From the NCBI GenBank assembly GCA_034620365.1, contig JAQGEQ010000192.1:2351001-2415000 (forward strand): a stretch of 64,000 nucleotides of DNA, given 5' to 3'. Shown piece by piece: positions 1-11,545 of this stretch. A program made the position numbers and the translations under genes. A model generated the notes under the pieces. It searched no databases. It worked only from the letters and a program-made list of their open reading frames with translations, and had not been told where the DNA came from. The stretch comes from Pegea sp. RAD2-039. Its lineage: Eukaryota > Chordata > Thaliacea > Salpida > Salpidae. Numbering within the stretch: the first letter of the stretch is position 1; every line of letters starts with the position of its first letter.

Positions 1-1
1 C

Positions 2-1035
2 TCAGCAGAAGAAGTTGAAAAGGCTTACAACGATGCTATTCTCAGTATGGCACGTTTAAACAAAAACGGTGAACTCCCCTGTTAAATACCTCACATGTGT
101 CTTCAAATATCTGTTTCAGGCGCTGAGCTAATGCGAAGGTTTCCATGTCATGGTGCTACTGATGTCACTGGTTTTGGTATTTTAGGGCACGCAGATAATT
201 TAGCAAAGCAGCAACAACATATGGTTACTTTTGTAATTCATAATTTACCTTGTATTAATAAAATGGCGATGCTTGCAAAAGCCTGTGGCAATTTATTTGG
301 GTTGTTACAAGGAACGTCAGCTGAAACATCTGGTGAGAGATCCTACAAATCTCGATTGTGTACTTGAATGATAATCTTTCAGGCGGTTTGCTAATTGCCT
401 TACCTCGTGAACAAGCTGTTAAATACTGTTCAGAGATGAAAAAGACGGAAGGTCACCATGCCTGGATTGTAGGTGTTGTTGAAGAAGGTAGATTTTATAT
501 TCCAAATTTTTTATGGTCTGCTTCGGTCAAGAACGACCATGGTGTAAGCCAGGGCAGAATTTATTGAGGTCCAGTTGTTGCCAATTCAGTAGGTTCAATC
601 TCCATGCAAACAAGATTATGTAGCGGAAGAAGCTGCCAGAACGACACTAGGTACAGTGACCAACTGCCTATGAGGGTCCAACTCCGACTTTAAATTACGT
701 CTCCTAGAAGTCTTGGCATTAGCCAGACTCAAAAAACCCCTTTTAATGTCATGCCCGCCTGATACCCGGAAATTCCCGGGCTAACACATATTTCCAACGA
801 GGGAAAGTCCATAAAAACCCGATTAAAAGCTGCAATTAATAATCATTTATCGTTTCAAGGTCCAAAGTTGGCGCGGATAATTGATAAGCCCAGAGTAATT
901 GAAGTTGAAACTTTACAAGATGGTACAGTCCAAACTGTCCCTACAATAACTCAACGCGAGTCTTCATCAGTAAGTTCAGAAACTTATCGGCACTCGAATG
1001 GTTTATACATCAAATTGAAAAATGTGCTTGCGTAG
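2..1035 (+). CDS. SEPHS: Selenophosphate synthetase (SEPHS), 3' part only
   Basis: Makes selenophosphate from selenide and ATP, the selenium donor for selenocysteine synthesis (SEPHS2 type); the SEPHS1 type has a less clear role. The gene runs off the left edge. Exons by eye: 2-80, 120-332, 383-487, 860-1035; phases join cleanly and give about 190 C-terminal residues. Recognised from blocks close to animal [59 protein letters not shown], and in the last exon [12 protein letters not shown]. The first two introns are 39 and 50 bases; the third (488-859) holds a repeat insertion. The residues after IEV match nothing I know and may be a lineage-specific tail. The N-terminal Sec/Cys/Thr position that would separate SEPHS1 from SEPHS2 lies outside the window. 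No frameshift is needed, so the gene looks functional. Confidence 0.85.
500..800 (-). repeat. Dispersed repeat, copy 1, in SEPHS intron 3
   Basis: Its reverse complement matches the stretch at 2460-2760. Shared blocks include ACTTCTAGGAGACG, a block ending in CACTGTAC followed by AGTGTC, CAACAACTGGA, and a GG(T/C)CGTTCTT block followed by AGACCAT. Similarity is patchy, suggesting an old interspersed element of about 300 bases. Both edges are approximate. It is noticeably more GC-rich than the surrounding intron. Class unknown. Confidence 0.6.
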
Positions 1036-4000
1036 GATGTCAGTTGAATCTATAAATAGTCGAAATATTTATGTTTACACTTAACCTTTATCTACTAAGG
1101 TTAAATATTTGAACTTCAAACAATTTGTTGTTGATTCTAATGTTTCTATTAAATTAAATATTTCTAGAATAAGTTAAATAATATGGCGAGTCTACTACAC
1201 CAAAGTACATCTGAACTACGTCCAATGCGTTTACAAGACTCATCAACATTACAAGAAGTCAGACATCAACATCACAAAATCTTCTTCTAAACATTTGATT
1301 GATTCTAGGTGATGGTACAACAACCACAAGATAGCAACGAAGAATATCCTAACTAGTTTTCTTAAAATCTCCTAACTACCAATACTCATCGTCATCTCAT
1401 TTACTAATTTATTTTTTTTTGTATTTTTTCCTATTTGATAACAACTGTAGATCGAGCTATATGTTAAGTCACCTACTCAGCTTGAGCAACTTGTGTTATG
1501 TGACTTAACTTTAGCTTTAAAAGCTGAATAAGGTAATGGCGTATGTGACGTTTCATTTCTAAAGCAACTTTGACGGAAATGAAACTGATTTTTAGCTTTT
1601 ATTCTTATTTATCTGTTTCTACTTCATGTTCGAAAAACAAACGAGTTAGAAAATAGATTAAAATGCAATTTGTTTTTATCACGCAAACTTGACAATTACA
1701 AAATATTTTAGTCAATTGATTAATTTGATGATAAAGACAGAAATTAAGAAGTCAAAATCTAAGATTAATCATCTGATAAAAATCCTTCATTGGAAACTAC
1801 AAATATAAACCACGTTGAAAGCTTGTTAAAAAATTTCATTATTATTTTAGAAATCACTTAACAAAGATAACAATTTAACTCTTAGGATAAACTTTCTGCT
1901 AACTTCAAAAAATGATTAATTTTAACTGGTATCAGCTGCAAGCTGTTAATTTGATCAGTTTCTAAGAAATTTAATCACTGGTCACTCAATAGGTAAGTAT
2001 TCAACTAGTAGCTAGAAAGTGAAAAACAGTTGGCGTAAATGCAATGATTGAAACAGTTTCACTGTGGTATAAAATATGCAGAATGACTAGTCATCTTATG
2101 CTTGATTTTACTTGAAAAATCAGGTTCAAAACTACCTTCTGATGATTTTCACTAAAAAGTTGCTTTTCTTTATAAGCATATTTTTTGTTTGACAATTTTA
2201 GATATAGTTTAAAGTTTATCTTATTACATCCTTAAATGACTAAACATGATTAAGGATTACTCATTAAAGTAGTTTTTGTATTGTTTTAGTGATTGTAGCT
2301 TAAATTCAGGAATTAGAGTTGCCAATGTTAGCTGCATTTTCGGCTGATAATTTTTTTGTAACAGGAAATAATCATCTTAATGATCATATGATTGATATCC
2401 TATCTTCAAACAAATTTGTAAAATTTCTATTGTTATATAAATACTTAGATGACTAATCCGTAGTGTAGCGTTTGTCTGGATTCGAGCACGGGCGGACACA
2501 TCTTTGCGACAAGGAAAAGTTCATAAAAAAACTTAAGTGGAAAGGCATTGCTTATCTGTTTTATTACAATACTTCTAGGAGACGCAAAACTCGGAATTTG
2601 AAGTTGAAGCCTCGTAGGCAGTTTGTCACTGTACTCAGTGTCATACCTTGTGGGTGTGAGGAGTGGAATCTTGCTGCATAGACAACAACTGGATCTCTAT
2701 GACTTCTACCCTGACCCACAGTATGGCCGTTCTTCGCCAATTAGACCATGATACTTTTACTTAGATCACTAGACAACTCATTTTATTTTAAACTATACTT
2801 TACTTATTTATATAGTTCATTAAAGACTTCTGACTTTCGTTTCTTGACTGTTTACTATCTTCTCTACCGTAAAAGTTCTTGTAAATGAGTCTTAACCATA
2901 GTTTTTTTTCTCATTCTTTTTTGGATATAGATATATGATTACAATACTTAAGCTGCATTTTGTCTTTGTTTTGTTGTGCTTTTTCTTTGTGCAATCAATC
3001 AAAATAACTATGAATAACTTATAAACTTTGTAAACGTAATTAAGTAAACATTTTATAAACAAAAACATGATAGCTATTTAGTGTAATAAGCGTAAATATC
3101 TAGCTTGTTAAGATAAGTAGAATAAGAATCGTTAGATAAAAACAAATATTTTTGTTTCTGAAGCGATTTTAACCACTATAAAGAATAAGTTAAGGCAGTA
3201 TTTAGAATAAGGCAATGGCTGGTATTTAGTTTGTATATATATAATTACTAATTATTCATTTGTAAAAAATGTCCATCCTTTTTAAAAATTCATAAACTTT
3301 TGTTTGAATATTTTATTGGTAGCATTTCTTATGTTCCTATAATAAATTTTCAAAATTTTTTCATCGATAAGTTAAATATACAGAACAATTATAGATTATA
3401 TTCTTTACTGTCAACCAAATAGCATAAACACATTTATCTTAAGATAGAGTTTACTTGATTTTCAAATTTTTTTTTGTAATTCAGCTAAATTTTCTTTATT
3501 TTAAACTTTTGACTGTCATAATTTTAAAGAAAAATAATGTGATCAACATTTTAAGAAAATGAAGAAATTTGTTTTTCTCAAATTTTTTTTTTTTAAGTCA
3601 GCTGATATAGATGGCTTCTGCAAGTACTTTGTTTACCTTTTCTTTTTAGTATGGCTGGTTTGCTTCATTTGAATTTTAATTGATTAAGTATTTACAGTTT
3701 AACTAAATTTATGAAATTTTTTAAATTTATTTGTGTATATGTCAACTTAGCAATTGATTTTATATATACTTCCATATGAGATAGTTAACATTTTCTTTCT
3801 ATACAGTGGTTTTTGGGATCTTTTTTAAGTTTGCAGAAAAATTTACGTCTTTTAAATGATGATTAGTTATCAAGTATCTTATTACTTTAAAATTAAAATT
3901 TATTATTTATCTCCAGATTATTACTTACTTTAAATATTTGTTACTATTATTATTATAAAATAATCATATGTTTATTTATTTATATTGACTTATAAAGTTA

Positions 4001-4687
4001 TAAATAATATTTGTATATTTATTTATTAAACTATTTAATTTAACTTTGCTACCTGAAGAAACTTAATATAATGTTTGGTTCATTTTATAAATTTATAATT
4101 TATTTTGATATAATTCTCTCAAAAAGTGATTAACATTAACCCATTTTGAATGAACACTTCTTTGAATTAATCATAATGTTTTGGTTTCTCCATACATTTA
4201 TTATTTTCTTATTTTTAATCTAAGTGACTTTTTAAATTAATTCTTTTTTTATGGCATAGTATAACTTAGACTATATATAAATAGTTATCAAATATTTGAT
4301 TTGTTGAAGATATGGTTTAAAATAAAACTAAATTAGGTTTTTCATATTATTCAAAACTTTTTCTTAGATTTATCTTAAAGCTCATCTTTTTAAATTTTTT
4401 TTACATTAAACATTTTGAGATGTTTATCAAATAAAAAAGTTTCAATTATTTGACTAATCAGACTGTAATCAAAGTATTTCAAGTGTAATTAGATACTTAA
4501 TTTTATGTTTTCAGTTTGTAAAACTAATATTTCTTCTAAAATATTGTTTAATTTGCTTTCTAAATGTTTTTTAAATAGAAATATCAACTATATAATTATT
4601 TTTGAATGATTTTATAATTTTGTTTTTAGCTTTTAAATCATTTTTAATATTTTTTGGCAAAATGAGATTTATTATATTATAAAAATC
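1036..4687. other. Intergenic, AT-rich, with one repeat
   Basis: Between SEPHS and the RING gene I see no exon-like stretch. It is strongly AT-rich with many homopolymer T runs. The only recognisable element is the repeat copy at 2460-2760. Confidence 0.5.
2460..2760 (+). repeat. Dispersed repeat, copy 2 (possible tRNA-related SINE)
   Basis: Homologous, in the opposite orientation, to the repeat inside SEPHS intron 3. Its left end reads TAGTGTAGCG followed by GGATTCGAGCACGG, which loosely resembles a tRNA-type pol III box A and box B. That would make it a tRNA-derived SINE, but the box A-B spacing is short, so this is only a suggestion. A 69-codon open frame inside it (2472-2681) is not a gene. 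Confidence 0.5.
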
Positions 4688-6991
4688 ATGGATGATAACA
4701 CAGTAAGAGTTCCAGAAATGCTATTGATAAATATTTCTTATAAATATCAAAACAAATTTTTAATTTGACTTAAAAAATAAACTGCTTTTGCTGTATCATT
4801 GTTTGAATTTTGTAGAAAAATGGTTCTTCAGCTACATTGTCTGACGAAACCTTGAAAGTTGCTTTGCCATTGGTTGCAGTTGGTGCTTTTGTTCTTGCAT
4901 TAAGCTTTGCTTTTTGCTGTTACCTTGCAAGGTTAGATTATAAGCTAGATTAAATTATCATTTATCTAAGTATATGTTATCTGCAATAATAAAAACTTTC
5001 AAATATGTTGTGATTAAGATACTTAGGTTGAAGTTGAAAAATTTTATTTTTAGTAATGACTTTCTACATTTTGTGTTTTGTTTGTCATAGTTGACTAATT
5101 TATTTATACTGATTAAATTTTATAGATATAAACATCAAAGACCAAAAATCAATGGTTATAAAAAGGTAAGTGTATTTCAAAACAATTTTGAAAACTGTTT
5201 ATTGAACTTCTATAGATTATTATTATATAAATTAATCAAACTTATCGTCTATCAAAATAATCTTTATCTTTTTTATAAGTAAAACCAGATTAAATGCAGT
5301 TTACTTGTGACTGTTCACATTAGTTCTATAAATATCATTTTAAAATTAGTATCCACTCAATAATTCAACTTGTCAAGTTTGTTTCATGTTGGTATATGCA
5401 AAGTTTGTTTGCTAAATGTTTTGAATCATTTCAATGTTACTTTTTAATGTCATGTATTATTAAATATAGAAATAAATCATGTACTTTTTAGGTTGTACTG
5501 AATAAAAAGAAAGATAATCCTCTACAGGACACTAAAAATGAAGTAAGTCACAACATGGACTTAATAAAATGTATAAAAGTTTTTAGTTACCAATAGCCAG
5601 ACTGAATTTATGTTCTTATCATTTTTTTCATTTTAAAGTCATGTCCAGTGTGTTTAGAAGACTTCCAAAATAAAGAGACAATTGCAATTTGTACCTGTGG
5701 CCATGTATTTCATAAAAAGTAGGTGAAAGTTGTTATCAGAAACCTCTATATCCATTTTCAGTTTTACTTATCACAATTTCTTACTTCACTAGTTTTTAAA
5801 TTGCTATTCATAAAAGTTTACATTTTAATTTTTCTTTGTATGAAATGTTTATACATAAGTACAACTTTATTTTCTATGAATTCAAACTAGAATTATTCTT
5901 ATGCGGTTTCTGAATATCTTTAAAACGTTCGCTTTATTTATGTCATTGTTTTTCTCAATTTTCAATTCTATGTAAACTTAACTTTAAAACGTTTTTTTTT
6001 TATTTTCTTTATTCTTTAAAGATAATTTTCTATTTTGAAATATTTTTTCTCACGATTATAAGCTTTTATTTGACATTTTGTTTATTGATTTTGTAAAGAT
6101 GATAAAATTAGTGTTCAACATTACCAAATTGTAGGTCTTATATTTTAAGAGTTTTAAGTTCATATTTTGTATCTTAAGACTTTTTCAACATGTCTTTTGT
6201 TCTCTAAAAGAGCCGTATAATTTGTCATTTGCATCTATTTGTAGAATGAAATAAATAAAATAAATTTTCACTAACTATTGACAATAACTTCAGCGATTAC
6301 GTCAAATCTTATTATCATATTTAAACGTTTTATTTAAAATCGTTTCTTTGCAACAAAATACAAAAATCTTCAAAGTTTTGAAAACTTTCTAGTTTCGTAG
6401 AATTTCTATCTAAATTGGAAAATATTTTAGAAATTGTTTTTTTTATTTTTCGAGGAACTTAAATGATTCTTTTAATGTTAGAAGTTTTATGTTTCAAACT
6501 GTGTAATGATTCTTGATTTATTGTTTTAAAGCCGAATTTGTTATTTGCACAAAATTTATTTAATTTGCACAAAATTCATCTAATTTGCACAAAATTCATC
6601 TAATTTGCACAAAATTCATCTAATTTGCACAAAATTGATCTTGCAACTGTTATGTTTGGTAAAAAAGTAAATTTAGAATTTCTAAATCACATGGTTGTTG
6701 TTGATTAATGTCTGTTGAATTCGAACAAAACAACTTTCATTAAAAAAAAGTTTCTTACAAATAAACAAATATTTCAACAGATGCCTCAAAAAATGGCTTC
6801 ATTTAAAACCAACATGTCCAATGTGTATGACTGTCATCATGGAACCATTTGGAAGAAGCCATCAGATCAGATCATCTACAGATCAAAGATCTAATCAACA
6901 AGGATCAGTTAATAGTGATGCTCGTAATCCCCCTATACATGCAAGACTGCAACAAGAACACAACAACACATCAGTTTCATTGATACCTTAA
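4688..6991 (+). CDS. Small RING-H2 membrane E3 ligase, RNF24/RNF122-like
   Basis: Predicted single-pass membrane ubiquitin ligase, 170 aa. Exons: 4688-4702, 4816-4931, 5126-5165, 5492-5542, 5639-5718, 6781-6991; all junctions are GT-AG and in phase. Residues 20-43 form one hydrophobic segment ending in FAFCCYLAR, matching the position of the membrane helix in RNF24/RNF122. A short basic cytosolic stretch follows. The RING-H2 is complete: C76-x2-C79, C94-x-H96-x2-H99-x2-C102, C113-x2-C116, with W106 at the E2-contact position and the family phrase CPVCLEDF. The tail (117-170) is Ser/Gln/Asn-rich and low in conservation. Human RNF24 and RNF122 are about 150 aa, so the length fits. The 15-base first coding exon is the weakest part of the model. 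Family known; substrate unknown. Confidence 0.82.
6541..6640 (+). repeat. Five 20-bp tandem repeats in RING gene intron 5
   Basis: Five head-to-tail copies of a 20-base unit, consensus TAATTTGCACAAAATTCATC. The three central copies are identical and the outer two carry one or a few changes. It lies in the 1062-base intron just upstream of the exon that completes the RING. There are no spacers between units. Confidence 0.95.
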
Positions 6992-9900
6992 TATTTCACA
7001 ACTGACTCGAGAACTGATATTTTTAGAACCAGTTGATGTGTTTGAGACACCTCACAAAATGCTTTTAGACGTTGTAACTATTGATGTACATTTAATGTAT
7101 ATATAAAGCTGTGAATTACTTCTGATAAAATCATCTGCAGATGTTTTTCTCTTGTTTTGAACACCATATTTTGCTTTTGTGTTGGTGTAAAGACTACTTG
7201 GTAATCTTTTAACTTCAATTATTCATTTTTATTTGATTTAGTATTTGTCAATTTGATTGTATAAGCTTTTTGTCTACGTCAAGTTGGACCATAAAATTGG
7301 AAGATTGAAACTAAAAGTTGAAAGATATATTTTCATCGAAGAAAGCATTCAGTTGGGTTAAGTTATTAAAAATTGATTGCAGAATTTGTTCACAAATTCT
7401 ATTTTCAGTTTTTTAATATTTTTTGTTTTACAACTTCCTTTTATTGAAGTTTTTTATTTCAAATTTCTATCTATTTTTATTTTTCATTTTCAGTATTAAA
7501 TTTACTTTTGAAAACAAACTTTTTAAACCACATCAAGTCTTGCAACTTTAAACTAAAGTTCATATTAGTATAGCTTTGTTACTTTCTGAATTACTTTAAT
7601 CAAGAATTTGTAGTTAATAGAAGTTGTTCGGTTTGGGTTGACATTTCTGTGGTTACACTTGGCTAAGCAACACTTTCTTTTAACTCTTTTAGTTTTGCAG
7701 TTTTTTTGAAATATTTTCTAAAATTAACTGACATTTTGAAAACTGAAAAATGTATATTTCTGATCTTCAGTTTAAATCATCTTTTGAATTTGATTTTATA
7801 TTTTCTTATTTTGTTCGTCTTTCATCTAACTTTTTGAAAAGTCTTAGATATTATCTAACTAATTTTAACTTCCATTCTCATCTTAATATGTCCGTGAACT
7901 AAAAATTAAACATTTTAATAATCATTCTTGATTCTACTGCTGCAGTGAAAATAGTTTTGGCAAATTTTGGTGTGCTTTTACAACAGCAAAAAATCGATTT
8001 AATTTTTTGCCATTTAACTTTGTTTTTTAAAAACAACATTTTGTTTTTCTGTTTCTAAATTTCCATCACGTCTAAAAATATATTGAAAGTCATGATGCAG
8101 ATATCTGGTCTTGTTTGATCTTTGAAATTTCAAAAGATTTTTTGCTGAAAATTTGTTATTTTAAGATATGAACATCTGTTGATGACTTGACGAGCTTAAG
8201 TTGATCTTATGTCACTCCCCAAACAATATTTCCCATTTCTACTTAACTGCATGAATACATACAAGAACTACTGCCGTCTTTCAAGTGTCATATTTCTTGT
8301 TGAAAATTTCTGTTTCGTAATTTGGTTCGTTTTGCTGTTAATCAAGTTACACCAATTTTGTATAATTTCGAATTTTTTATTCAGTACATCAGTTGAAGGA
8401 TTTAACTTTAAGTGTTTAGAGTTTATTAAAAGATTTTTTTAATTCAATTATTCGAATAATTAATTATATAATAACCTATGATAAGTGAAGTTAAAACCCC
8501 AAAAATTAAAGAAACTGTTCAGTATAATTGAATATCAATTTCATTTGGAAATAATTTATTTAAAAATATCTTTGCTAGGATTAGAACAATTAAAATTTTG
8601 TTGATGTAGTCATAGTATTGATCAAATATTCGATCATATTTCCATAAATCTATTTTAGTTTATTTTAGCCGAATTGTGTTTTAAAAAGATCTTTTATTAG
8701 ATTTATAAAAAATCAGATAAATACCAAATACCAGCTAAATGTATGTTACTTTACCGCGTGAGTTATGTGACAATTGTGTATTAATAACAAAACTAAATTA
8801 ATGAACAAATCTGAATTAAATATTTAATTTTTAAGGTTTCTTCGAAACTTATGGAAAACTCTATTAATTTTTTTTACATCAGATACCAAATTACTATAAA
8901 TTATTCTTCGATGTTCTACTTTAAAGACATTTTTAAAGAACAAAAATGGCGTAAAAGCAGCTCTTAGTCAGCATTTTAATCAAAGATTTTAATCTAGATT
9001 CAAGGGGATGTACTACTTTTATTATTTCCTTACCTTAATTTCATTTACTGAAGTTAAGAAATGATTTTTAGAAATAGATTGATTCCTAGAAAATAGGTTT
9101 GAAACGAAACTGAAATCATGGTTTTCGCAAGACATCAATAAATATTCTTTTCAAACTAGTTAATCTTTTAGTATTTAAAAGTAAGAGTTTGGAAATGTAT
9201 TTTTTTTCTTGCGCTGAAGAGAACAAAGCATTTTTATTTTCGAATTATTTGAGTTTTTATCTATCGTAAGTAAAACACTTAAGCGAGTAAATTTTTGCCT
9301 CCAAGTTTTCCATTTGTTTTAAGCTGTGAGTTTTATTATCTAAAATTTGTTTTTGGTAAGTTGTAAGCTTTTGTAAAATTTTATTTATTCAAGACCACTA
9401 AATTGTTTACTAGACAAATTTATTTTATGTCTGTAGTAGAGAGCAAATTAATTATATTTTTTAAGGTGTTTTCAATTTTTTGAACTCTTTTATAAACTTA
9501 CTCTTTTATCAAATTGTTATTTGAAAAAAGTATAACAGAGATACCATTTCTTAGATTAATTGTAACAGTTTTCATAATTTTTGCGATAAAAGTTTGACTT
9601 AAAATACTATTAAAAAGTAAACTACAAACGTAAGTCTTAACTAGAGTACAAAAACGTTTTAAAAAACAATTTATCAATTTACTCGTCTCTTAAGTACCCT
9701 CGACCAGTAAACGCTTAATACTTTTAAGACAAGTTTTTTATCATTTAGTATAACTAGAAAAGTTTTACTACCCAAGGCAGTATTAGGTTTATATTCGATC
9801 AATAGTCAATTTAGATATACAAAATAGATTATATTTAAAACTAAAAAGGTGGTAATTGTTTAAAGAATCAGTTAGAATTTTGTTGTAAGACAGAAAAAAG

Positions 9901-10080
9901 CTGTACATATAAATTATGATAAAAGTTTTGTAATCACGTTTCAGAAATTGTTTGTTGCACAAAAAGCTATCCGTTACATCAGTGGGAAAATCAGTTTGTA
10001 TGTGTAATGATAATGACTCGTTATATCGAGCTTCATTTAAACTGTTGAGGTGAATAATAATTCATTTTGAAACGTAATAA
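6992..10080. other. Intergenic, AT-rich
   Basis: The 3' flank of the RING gene followed by unstructured AT-rich DNA. I see no exon, RNA gene or repeat I can support. The open frame at 8209-8442 has no recognisable similarity and is expected by chance at this size. Confidence 0.5.
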
Positions 10081-10790
10081 TCCTTTTCATATCTCCATCG
10101 TGGTTCCCATTTCATATCAAACTTACCGCCTCTCTCTCCTCTCATAGAGAATTAATCGACTATTCAAAAATTTACAAACCCATCTTCATAAGCCAAAAAG
10201 CTCTCTTCAACAACTTGGATTTTTAAAGGACTGAAGATCCATCCAAAGTTCCAAACTCTCCAGATCAGACTTTATTTGATCTCTTTTCAACACAATAACC
10301 TCGAAAACAAAACTCTTCTACTTATACACTGAAACTCGTTTAAGGTCATTTTTGTGTCTTCGACGAAATTGTGGCTGGTAAGGGAGCTGTTCTACCAGAA
10401 ATTTGCATACTGAATAAAAGAACAACGCGAAATGCAACAATAAAAAGGATAAGAAGGAAGTTCCAGCGCTACAAAGTTCGTTGTCCCGCTTCCACTATCC
10501 TCTCTTCCGCCGTGGTTGTAACAACTAATACGCAATTTATCATTTTTCTGGGGAAAACGCTCATATCTCTCCCATCGCCGTGTATGATTGCTTCCGTCCT
10601 GCTCTTCCTCGCAGGAAGAAGCTCTGGCCTCCTTATTGATTTCTGATTAGACCCAGTAGAGACCCTTGTGTATGTTCTTTATACTGCAAATAAAGATTTG
10701 TTTTCATTTTTTAGCTTTTCTATCTCATAATAACTAGAACGTCGGATACTATTTCATTAAGCTGAGTAGCACATAAATACTCAGTTCTGG
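10081..10790. other. GC-richer segment next to gag element copy 1
   Basis: Base composition rises clearly above the surroundings here. On the minus strand it directly follows the recognisable part of the gag-protease element. It contains a phrase (CTACTGGGTCTAATCAG on the minus strand, near 10650) matching the tail region of the plus-strand copy near 38560, so the right half is probably the 3' part of that element. The left half (10081-10350) matches nothing else in the window. The open frame at 10371-10646 is not a supported gene. Confidence 0.4.
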
Positions 10791-11545
10791 TCTGAGCCGT
10801 CATCGCAGCTCTTTTCTTATTTCTTTGTTTTTTTATTTCTTTTCCTGCTTTTTTTGGCTGCTTCTTCGATGACACAATTTGAAACCACACGAATGACTAT
10901 AATGTCCTCTCTGCCCACTTTTAAAAAATTTCGCCTGACAATTTCGTGTTTCTTTCTTTGTTATATATTTAGTTCTAAATCCTCTTTAGAATCCTCCTTA
11001 TTATGATTTTAAAGAAAGTCCCTTCCAAGCACACTGAGGTCCTTCATGACAAACAGATTTATATTTCTGTATTGTTCCTTTTGTTGGTGGATGCTGACTT
11101 TGCAAAACTTATTTATTCTACACATCTTAGATGACTGAATCAAATCCACCTTAAATTGATTTTAAGTCTTCTGAATCTTGAAGCTCTGAGCAACCTTTCC
11201 ACTTATACAACTCTTTGAGAATCCGGTATCAATAAGCGCTTTTAATAACTGGCTCACAGTAGGGACCTCAACCATCGCATTTTTCAATTTATTAAACGAT
11301 CCGATAAATCCAAGTACTTCATGTCCTTGGCTGGTCACTGCGATTGTTTTATTTACTCGTTTCCCTGAGCTTCTACATAAGTATGACAGCTCTCAAAGTA
11401 CTGGTACACATCTTCGGTTGTGCTGCTAACAAGTGCTGCAAATTTTCTTTTGTCGGTCCAATTCGACCCACACTCTTCCATGTAATTGGCAAAAGTTTTC
11501 TTCCAGTAACGCCATTTGCTGGATGCTGACGGGCTATTTAGTTAT
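10791..11545 (-). mobile_element. Decayed gag-protease retroelement, copy 1
   Basis: Reading leftwards from 11545, the minus strand matches the element at 37.25-38.45 kb piece by piece. First is the start of Gag (SSKWRYWKKTFANYMEEC), then Gag ending TTEDVYQYFESCHTY. After a jump comes the retropepsin motif (ALIDTGFSKS), then a GRDFL-like end of the protease, then a zinc-knuckle block ending GQRGHYSHSC. The middle and C-terminal part of Gag is missing. Stops and frameshifts throughout mark it as dead. I found no reverse transcriptase or LTRs. Boundaries are approximate. Best guess: Ty3/gypsy-type LTR element. Confidence 0.7.

Noticed and set aside
2..1035. SEPHS pseudogene
   Set aside because: The in-frame stops seen at first disappear once short GT-AG introns are removed; the four exons join in phase.
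5091..5282. 63-codon open frame
   Set aside because: It is exon 3 of the RING gene read through both flanking introns.
6541..6640. CRISPR array
   Set aside because: The repeats are contiguous with no spacers, and the DNA is clearly eukaryotic.
8209..8442. 77-codon open frame, hydrophobic
   Set aside because: Lies in AT-rich intergenic DNA with no exon signals; phenylalanine/leucine richness follows from T-rich sequence.
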